From: Poseidonibacter ostreae
GTDB lineage: Bacteria; Campylobacterota; Campylobacteria; Campylobacterales; Arcobacteraceae
DNA: 34,459 nucleotides
Direction: 5' to 3'
Assembly (NCBI RefSeq): GCF_009208055.1
Contig: NZ_WFKI01000025.1
Location: forward strand, 1 to 34,459
Positions within the stretch are counted from its first letter, which is position 1. The number at the start of each line of letters is the position of its first letter. Under the pieces are notes generated by a model. The model was not told where the DNA came from. It made no database searches and worked only from the letters and a program-made list of their open reading frames with translations. Shown here piece after piece: positions 23,251 to 29,900 of this stretch. The position numbers and the translations under genes are program-made.

Positions 23251-24243
23251 ATGAAAAAGTTTAAATTATTTACAAACATTAAAATATTAATTCTTATTTC
23301 TTTAATTAATGTAAATAGTTATGCCTGTATGGAAGATAAAAGTGCATTATTAAAGATGACACAAGATTTGTGTTATGAATGTATGTTTCCTATAACAATA
23401 AGTGGATTAACACTTATAAGTGGTCCAATGGATGACCCAAACCCATCTTCACGTTCTCCTATATGTATATGTTCAGACCCATTTCCAAGAATAGGTATTC
23501 CTGTAAGTTTTTTTGAACCAAATAGGCTTATTGAAGTTGTTAGTGAACCTTATTGCTTCCCTAGTTTTGGATTTAGTGCAACCTCTAATTTAGGTGGAAT
23601 GCTAGGTGGGAATAAGCAAAGTGGGGGAACGACCTCAAGTAGAAACTTCATGCAGTCACATTATGGTATTTTTCCTGTTTTATCAATTTTAGAATTAATT
23701 ACTGATTTCTTATGTATGGAAAGTTCTGGTGTTGATTATGCGTATATAACAGAAGTTGACCCATTATGGAATAGTGATACTTTAGCAGCAATAATATCAC
23801 CTGAAGCATTACTTTTTGGAAATCCTGTAACAAACTTAGCTTGTATTGCAGATTCAATTAGTTCTAATTTTGGATATCCAATAGATTTATTATTTTGGTG
23901 TATGGGTTCATGGGGAAATTCATATCCTATGACAGGAAGTCATTCAGCAAAAAATTCTTATATGGCAGATGTTGCAGGTATTGCATCAAAAATGATTTAC
24001 AAAATGCACAGAGAATTAATACTTTGGGGAAGTGTAGGGAATCAAGGATTATGTGGAAAATATCCTATGCCTATATGGCAAAAGACAGCTTACAGATTAC
24101 AACCTGTTATACCTGTTGCAACTCCAGAAGCAATAGTTATAGGGCAAACAGGTTTAAATTGGGATTCTTTTAAAAATCCACCAAGTATGTTCAATAATTA
24201 TTCTTTTATTCTTTTTAAGAAAAGAGATTGTTGTGCATTATAA
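23251..24243 (+). CDS. traU: TraU, F-type conjugation protein
   Basis: TraU is a periplasmic cysteine-rich protein needed mainly for DNA transfer rather than pilus formation in F. A signal peptide ends near SYACM (residue 25). Family motifs are CYECMFPITISGL, PICICSDPFPRIGIPVSFFEP, then LLFWCMGSWGNSYPMTG and LCGKYPMPIWQKTAYRLQ. The cysteines occur as CxxC, CIC and C-terminal DCCAL. Length 330 aa is typical. It is a strong candidate client of the DsbC-like and thioredoxin-like proteins. Confidence 0.95.
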   Translation: MKKFKLFTNIKILILISLINVNSYACMEDKSALLKMTQDLCYECMFPITISGLTLISGPMDDPNPSSRSPICICSDPFPRIGIPVSFFEPNRLIEVVSEPYCFPSFGFSATSNLGGMLGGNKQSGGTTSSRNFMQSHYGIFPVLSILELITDFLCMESSGVDYAYITEVDPLWNSDTLAAIISPEALLFGNPVTNLACIADSISSNFGYPIDLLFWCMGSWGNSYPMTGSHSAKNSYMADVAGIASKMIYKMHRELILWGSVGNQGLCGKYPMPIWQKTAYRLQPVIPVATPEAIVIGQTGLNWDSFKNPPSMFNNYSFILFKKRDCCAL

Positions 24244-24261
24244 TCTGAACAAAGGAAAAAA

Positions 24262-24654
24262 ATGAGAAATTTATTAATACTACTAATGATATTCATTAGT
24301 GGACTAAATGCAGATAGTACTTTGAATATATATGAAGCATTTCAAAAAGCAAAAGAAACAAATAGACCACTTTATTACATAGTAACAAGTGCATCTTGTG
24401 AGCATTGTTATAAACATCTTAAAAATACTATTATTCCAAATAATGAATTAATTAGGAAAGACTTTGTATTAGCTATTAGTGATTTAAGTAAAGGGGATAA
24501 AGTACCAAATGACTTTCCTTTTGATGGTTATACACCAACTACGTATATTATTGCACCAACAGGTGAGTTAATGATTAGTCCATTAAGAGGGAATTTTGAT
24601 GAAAATTTTTTATATCAAATTTTACAAAAAATATATAATGCATATGGAAATTAA
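24262..24654 (+). CDS. Periplasmic thioredoxin-like protein, 130 aa
   Basis: The signal peptide ends LNADS (residue 17). A thioredoxin fold follows, with a CxxC active site CEHC at residues 46-49 and a cis-proline in YTPTTYII (Pro92). It resembles the small thioredoxin/DsbD-gamma-like proteins in secretion loci. It lies between traU and the YdjM-like gene; its stop codon abuts the next ATG. It probably supplies oxidising or reducing equivalents for TraU/TraN folding. The exact redox direction cannot be told from sequence. Confidence 0.8.
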   Translation: MRNLLILLMIFISGLNADSTLNIYEAFQKAKETNRPLYYIVTSASCEHCYKHLKNTIIPNNELIRKDFVLAISDLSKGDKVPNDFPFDGYTPTTYIIAPTGELMISPLRGNFDENFLYQILQKIYNAYGN

Positions 24655-25191
24655 ATGACAGCTAAAAGCCACTTAACTACAACACTAGTTGTAGGATTTA
24701 TTCCTTTATTCATTTTTAAGAATGATTTGATTCATTTAGTTGATTATGTAGCTGTTTATCTAATTGGCTTAACAACAGGAACATTGTTCCCAGATATTGA
24801 TGAAAGTAGATCTTCTATAGGAAGAAAAGTTCCATTAATTTCTGGCTTTATAAATAAAACTGTTGGACATAGAAATTTAACTCATAATATATTTTTATAT
24901 ATACCATTTATGATTTATGCATATTATATGGGAACACAGACATATAAATTAGAATATATATTAATTTTAGGGTTTTGTTTTGGTGCAATTTTACATATAT
25001 TAGAAGATTGTCTTACTAATAGTGGAGTGAGTAATGCAATGAAGCCTTTATTATCTAATTTTGTAATATTAGGAAAAAAATATAGATTTAAAACAAATGA
25101 AAGATTTGAAAACTATGTGTTTTATCCCATAGTTTCATTAATATTAATAGTTGAAATAGACTTATTTGTTCATTTTATTCTATTTAATTGA
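24655..25191 (+). CDS. YdjM-like membrane-bound hydrolase (DUF457 type)
   Basis: A 178-aa inner-membrane protein with about four membrane segments. It carries the histidine/aspartate pattern of the YdjM (metal-dependent hydrolase) family: an N-terminal KSHLTTT, GTLFPDIDESRSSIGRK near residue 42, VGHRNLTHN near residue 71, and HILEDCLTNSG near residue 119. The substrate of the family is unknown. The ATG directly follows the previous stop codon. The reason for its presence in a conjugation operon is unclear. Confidence 0.78.
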   Translation: MTAKSHLTTTLVVGFIPLFIFKNDLIHLVDYVAVYLIGLTTGTLFPDIDESRSSIGRKVPLISGFINKTVGHRNLTHNIFLYIPFMIYAYYMGTQTYKLEYILILGFCFGAILHILEDCLTNSGVSNAMKPLLSNFVILGKKYRFKTNERFENYVFYPIVSLILIVEIDLFVHFILFN

Positions 25192-25204
25192 AGGTAGGGA
25201 AGTT

Positions 25205-28162
25205 ATGAAGAATTTATTAATAGTAGAATCGCCAAATAAAGCAAAAACAATTAGACAATGGTTAGGTAATGATTGGTATGTGATAGCATCTGGTGGACAC
25301 ATTAAGAATCTACCTAAAAATTCATATTCAATAGAAAAAGCAAAAGATAAGTTTTCTGCAACTTGGGAAGTAATGGATAATAAGAAAAAGCTTCTATCTG
25401 ATATAAAAAGCAAAATAAAAGATGTTCAATATATTTATATTGGAACTGATGATGATAGAGAAGGTGAAAGAATTGGTTTTGATATTGTTGAGCATTTTAA
25501 AATAAAAGACTACTACCGAGTAATTTTTCATGAAATTACTAAAGAAACAATATTTGATTCATTAAAGAATGGACTTTATATAGATAAGAATAGAACTAAT
25601 GCACAATTTGCAAGAAGAGTTATTGATAGAATAATTGGTTATCCAATATCAAGTGCTATTAGAGATAAATTCAAGAAAGATAAAATTGCAGATGATGAAT
25701 CAATTAAGAACTTAGGTATAGGTAGAGTAACTGCACCTGCATTAAATATTATTGTTCAAAATGAAAGAAGAATACAAAAATTTATTCCTAAGAAATATAA
25801 AAAAATATACATTACTTATATGCATGAAGGTTTACAATTTAATGTAAGTAATGGAATGAAGTTTTATGAGGAACAATATGAAGAACTTAGTTTATTACAT
25901 ACAATGGTTAATGATGGAGAGATTGAGCATGTAGTTGAAAAGTATAAAGAAGATACTAGGGATGTTGCACCTTATGCGCCTTTAATTACAAGTAGAATAT
26001 ATAGAAACATGAATTATCTTTATCATCTTGACCCTTCACAAACAAAGAAAATTCTCCAGAAACTATTTGAGGGTATTGAAATTGTTAACAAAGAATCTGG
26101 TGTAAAAGAAATTATTGGATTAATTACTTATCCTAGAACTGATAGTTTTAACATATCTGAAAAAGCAATAGATGCAATAAGAAGCTGCTTATATGAAAAA
26201 TATGGAAAAGAATATGTAACCCAAACAGCTAGAGTATTTAAAAATAAAAGTAAAACTGCACAAGAAGCACATGAAGCAATTAGACCTACATCATTTAGCA
26301 AAGAATTCTTTCCTAAAAATTTAAGAAATACATTAACAAAAGAACAATTTAGTGATGAAGAGTTTCTAGTATATGAATTTATCTTTTATAGAACATTATC
26401 AACTCAAATGAAAAATTCAATATATGATAATAGTAAGCTAATTATTAATATAGGTGGTAACAAGTTTCAATGTATTGGTAATAAACAATTATTTGATGGA
26501 TGGGAAAAACTTCTAGGTGACAAAATAAAGAAAGCTGAAGATGAAGATGAACATGAAATTGTAGAAGTTCCTAAAAGTCTAAAAGTAGGGGATATATTAG
26601 GTACAAGAACAATTTCTTTAAGTGAACCTAAAAATGATAAGACACCACCCAGAATTGGATTAGGTAGATTTATTACAATATTAGATGAAAAGAACATTGC
26701 AAGACCTAGTACTATTGGAGATGTAACAGACTTACTTATAAAAAGAAAATTAATAAGTGTTTTAAATAACATGCTAATACCGACAGAACTTGGAATAAGT
26801 TTAGTTACCTTTTTAGAAGAGCATGGAGAATGGTTAATAGATATTGATCATACAGAAGAGTTTGAAAAACAGCTTGATGAAATAGAAGAGGGTGGAGAAC
26901 CTAATAAATTAATATATGAATACGACAAGTTGAAAGATGAATTCTTAGATAAGCTTGGATTTAATTATAACGATAGTAATCAACCTCAAGAATGGTTAAT
27001 TGATAAAGCTAATAATATTGCATTAAAAAAGAATGAAGTATTAGATGAAGCTATTAAAACAGATATCAAGAAACTAAAGAAATATATTCTAGAACATGAA
27101 AAGACAACTAAAATTGGTAAGTGTCCAGAATGTAAGAAAAATGATATTCATGAAAGAGAGAAAACATATTCATGTAAAAACATAGCTTGTGATTTTACTA
27201 TTTGGAAAAATAGTATTATTAAGTTTTTTGAGAATTTTGAAAAGCATATGCCTGTAACTACTCATAAAGATTTATTAACTCATATATTAAAAAATAAAAA
27301 AATATGGTTTGATGATTTATATAGTAAAAAGAATAAAAAAACATTTTCAGCATTTGTAATTTTAGAAAAATCTACTAATGGTAAAAGTCATCAACTTGCA
27401 TTATCTTTCTCAAGAACCAATATGAAAAGTATTGATGATAAATATTTATTTAATGCTGATAACTATGAAGACATAAAAGTAATAGATGTACATGATGAAA
27501 ATACAATTATAAATGAAGAAGAATATCATGAATCAAATATAAATGTTGTTGAAGAAAACACAGCTACAAGTGAAAATAAATATAAGGAATCTAATATTGA
27601 ATTACTTAAAAAAGTTGATGATTTAAAAAAAGAAAGAAGACTACTAATATTAGAAAATCAAAAAGATAAATTAACTAGGGTTTATAATAGAGGAAAGTTT
27701 GAAGATGATTTAAACAAGATATGGGATGATAGCTATACTGATTTAACAATAGGATTTATAGATTTTGATAAGTTCAAAATGATTAATGATAAATACGGAC
27801 ATCAAGCAGGTGATGAGGTATTAATAAAGATATCTAACCTAATACATGAAACAGTAAGAAACTTTGATATAGAGCTTTATAGATATGGTGGTGAAGAGTT
27901 TTGTCTAATTTCTAAAGAAAATAGAAGTTTATCAAATGAAATATTTGAATCTCTAAGAAAAGACATTAGAAAATATCCATTTATCTTCAATAATATTAAA
28001 GTAAATGTAACTATTTCAATTGGTGTAACCTTTAGAAATGAAGAGGATTCTACTCAAACATTTATTAAGAGAGCTGATGCAATGGTTTATCAAGCAAAAG
28101 CAAAAGGAAGGGATAGAATTGCAATTGCAATTGATGAAGAAGTAGAGGAACTATTATGGTAA
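25205..28162 (+). CDS. DNA topoisomerase I fused to a C-terminal GGDEF (diguanylate cyclase) domain
   Basis: A 985-aa cytoplasmic fusion. Residues 1-670 are a complete type IA topoisomerase: Toprim with VESPNKAK (7-14) and TDDDREGE (81-88), catalytic Tyr309 in TYPRTDS, EAHEAIRPTS near 355, GIGRVTAPAL, and a C4 zinc ribbon (Cys640, 643, 657, 662). Residues about 684-740 resemble the topoisomerase C-terminal repeat domain. After an acidic linker and coiled coil (about 795-820) comes a full GGDEF domain (822-975): LTRVYNRGKF, metal-binding FIDFDKF (Asp853), NDKYGHQAGDE, active-site RYGGEEF (895-899) and ADAMVYQAKAKGRDR. An RxxD-like site (885-888) is one residue further from GGEEF than the usual inhibitory site. 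AGGGAAG fixes the start at 25205. The next gene overlaps its end by 7 bp. Confidence 0.93.
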   Translation: MKNLLIVESPNKAKTIRQWLGNDWYVIASGGHIKNLPKNSYSIEKAKDKFSATWEVMDNKKKLLSDIKSKIKDVQYIYIGTDDDREGERIGFDIVEHFKIKDYYRVIFHEITKETIFDSLKNGLYIDKNRTNAQFARRVIDRIIGYPISSAIRDKFKKDKIADDESIKNLGIGRVTAPALNIIVQNERRIQKFIPKKYKKIYITYMHEGLQFNVSNGMKFYEEQYEELSLLHTMVNDGEIEHVVEKYKEDTRDVAPYAPLITSRIYRNMNYLYHLDPSQTKKILQKLFEGIEIVNKESGVKEIIGLITYPRTDSFNISEKAIDAIRSCLYEKYGKEYVTQTARVFKNKSKTAQEAHEAIRPTSFSKEFFPKNLRNTLTKEQFSDEEFLVYEFIFYRTLSTQMKNSIYDNSKLIINIGGNKFQCIGNKQLFDGWEKLLGDKIKKAEDEDEHEIVEVPKSLKVGDILGTRTISLSEPKNDKTPPRIGLGRFITILDEKNIARPSTIGDVTDLLIKRKLISVLNNMLIPTELGISLVTFLEEHGEWLIDIDHTEEFEKQLDEIEEGGEPNKLIYEYDKLKDEFLDKLGFNYNDSNQPQEWLIDKANNIALKKNEVLDEAIKTDIKKLKKYILEHEKTTKIGKCPECKKNDIHEREKTYSCKNIACDFTIWKNSIIKFFENFEKHMPVTTHKDLLTHILKNKKIWFDDLYSKKNKKTFSAFVILEKSTNGKSHQLALSFSRTNMKSIDDKYLFNADNYEDIKVIDVHDENTIINEEEYHESNINVVEENTATSENKYKESNIELLKKVDDLKKERRLLILENQKDKLTRVYNRGKFEDDLNKIWDDSYTDLTIGFIDFDKFKMINDKYGHQAGDEVLIKISNLIHETVRNFDIELYRYGGEEFCLISKENRSLSNEIFESLRKDIRKYPFIFNNIKVNVTISIGVTFRNEEDSTQTFIKRADAMVYQAKAKGRDRIAIAIDEEVEELLW

Positions 28163-29457
28163 ACGATGGATTACTACTAGCAACAGGATTGGTATATAAA
28201 CAAGAAAAATTTACATTGAATCTAGATGCAAAAGAAGTCAACAATCCACACTTAATACTTATTGGGGAAAGTGGATCTGGAAAAACTACATTAATGTTGA
28301 AATTAATAATGGAAATGTATTTAAAAGGTAAAACTATATTTCTAATAGATTTTCATGGTGATATGAAAATTAATGGAGAAAACTATATTAAATATACTCC
28401 AAGAAATTCACCTTATGGAGTTAATCCTTTTGAGTTAGAAATAGATGAAGATTGTGGTGGGGTAAATATTCAAGCTGAAGTTATGACTGTAATGTTGAAT
28501 CAGTACTTCATGGATAATAAATTAGGTAAAAAACAAATTAATATATTAAAACAGCTAATAATTGATACTTATAAGATTAATGGAATTGTTGATAAAGATA
28601 TAAATACGTGGAGTAATAAAGTACCAAGAATGGATGATTTGGGAAATCTTGTTAATTATATAAAAAAGATTATAAATACAGGTATACCTTGTAATAAAAA
28701 ACTACTTGAAGAATCTATTGAAAACATTAAAAGATATTTACCAAAAGAACTTGCAAAAGATGCAAAAGAAAGTATTGAAAAGATTGAAGAAACAATTGAT
28801 GGAATAGAAACAAATGAAAACAAAAATAAGTTTGAAGCGATAGATATAAATTTTTATCTTAGTTCTTCAGTTAAAAGAGTATTTGAGGGATTATATGTTT
28901 ATTTAGAAGATATCACAAAAATGACAATCTTCAATGGAGAAAAACCAAAAATAATAAAAGGTATTAATAGATTAGATTTTTCTGCATTTACTCAAGTTAA
29001 CAAACCTTTAATAGCAAAATTCTTAGCTGAATTTACTGCACAAAAACTATTTAGAGCATCAATGCTAAGAGGTCATTATTCTGATTTAAGTAATGTACCA
29101 GAGGGAAGTAAATTTGATAGAGTTTTAGTATTTGATGAAAGTAAGTTAGCATTACCACATGGAACAGAAAAATCTAACTCTTTCAATATTTTTAATAGAC
29201 TAATTACTGAAAGCAGAAAGTTTGGACTTGCTTTGTTCCTAGCAAGTCAACGAGTAGAACACTATAGTGATGAAATACTTTCAAATGTATTTACTAAAAT
29301 TATATTAAAGGTAAAAGCAAACAATTATAAATCAATTGCAAAAGTTTTAGGTGTGAAAGAAGACTTTATTGCAGATACGTTTAATAGAACAAATGGAAGA
29401 CCTGCAATTATAGAAACAAATGGTAATAAACATAGTTACCTAATAGAAAACTTTTAA
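28156..29457 (+). CDS. HerA/VirB4-like P-loop ATPase
   Basis: A 433-aa cytoplasmic ATPase of the HerA-FtsK-VirB4 superfamily. Walker A is GESGSGKTT (37-45), followed by a beta strand ending LIDFHGD. Walker B is VLVFDES (Asp327, Glu328), then a LFLASQRVEHYSDEIL segment like the sensor motif of VirB4/TraG-like proteins. It lacks N-terminal membrane segments, unlike TraD/VirD4 coupling proteins. It overlaps the topoisomerase-GGDEF gene by 7 bp, so the two are probably co-translated partners acting on DNA. It could replace or assist the coupling protein, which is not seen in the window. That role is inference. Confidence 0.85.
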   Translation: MVNDGLLLATGLVYKQEKFTLNLDAKEVNNPHLILIGESGSGKTTLMLKLIMEMYLKGKTIFLIDFHGDMKINGENYIKYTPRNSPYGVNPFELEIDEDCGGVNIQAEVMTVMLNQYFMDNKLGKKQINILKQLIIDTYKINGIVDKDINTWSNKVPRMDDLGNLVNYIKKIINTGIPCNKKLLEESIENIKRYLPKELAKDAKESIEKIEETIDGIETNENKNKFEAIDINFYLSSSVKRVFEGLYVYLEDITKMTIFNGEKPKIIKGINRLDFSAFTQVNKPLIAKFLAEFTAQKLFRASMLRGHYSDLSNVPEGSKFDRVLVFDESKLALPHGTEKSNSFNIFNRLITESRKFGLALFLASQRVEHYSDEILSNVFTKIILKVKANNYKSIAKVLGVKEDFIADTFNRTNGRPAIIETNGNKHSYLIENF

Positions 29458-29468
29458 AAGGTATTAAC

Positions 29469-29900
29469 ATGAAATATATATTTTTAATTCTAATATTTAT
29501 CAACTTTTCTCAAGCTGCAAAAGTGAATTATTTTGAGGAAGTAGGTAATCATTTTGGAATTGATCCTCTTTTATTATGGTCAATAGCAAAAGTAGAAAGT
29601 AATCATAATCCTAAAGCAATTAATTTTAATAGTAATGGAACAAAAGATATTGGAATTATGCAAATCAATACAATTCATATTCCTACATTAAAAAGATTAG
29701 GTTTTCAAAAAGAAGATTTATGGAATCCGAGAATAAATATTTATATGGGTGGATGGGTATTAAAAAGATGTCTTAAAAAACATGGTCTTACTGTTAATGG
29801 AGTTACATGTTATAACGGAAGAATTAATAATAATCCATATGGGTTAAAAGTAATAAAACAGTTAAAAAAAGTTTATTCTAAAAAGAAAAAAGATACATGA
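29469..29900 (+). CDS. Lytic transglycosylase (VirB1/IagB-like)
   Basis: A 143-aa periplasmic muramidase that opens the peptidoglycan for the T4SS. The signal peptide ends near SQAAK (residue 17). The SLT domain has catalytic Glu43 in AKVESNHNP, then DIGIMQINT near residue 63, and CYNGR near residue 114. The short length is typical of the specialised transglycosylases in secretion loci (VirB1, IagB, F Orf169). It overlaps traN by 4 bp. Confidence 0.92.
   Translation: MKYIFLILIFINFSQAAKVNYFEEVGNHFGIDPLLLWSIAKVESNHNPKAINFNSNGTKDIGIMQINTIHIPTLKRLGFQKEDLWNPRINIYMGGWVLKRCLKKHGLTVNGVTCYNGRINNNPYGLKVIKQLKKVYSKKKKDT

Noticed and set aside
23895..24173. A 92-codon frame inside traU in another reading frame
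   Set aside because: traU is certain across this interval. The shadow frame has no ribosome binding site or recognisable features.
25166..25204. An earlier ATG for the topoisomerase gene, 13 codons upstream
   Set aside because: It lies within the end of the YdjM-like gene without a ribosome binding site. The ATG at 25205 has AGGGAAG and begins the conserved MKNLLIVESPNKAK.
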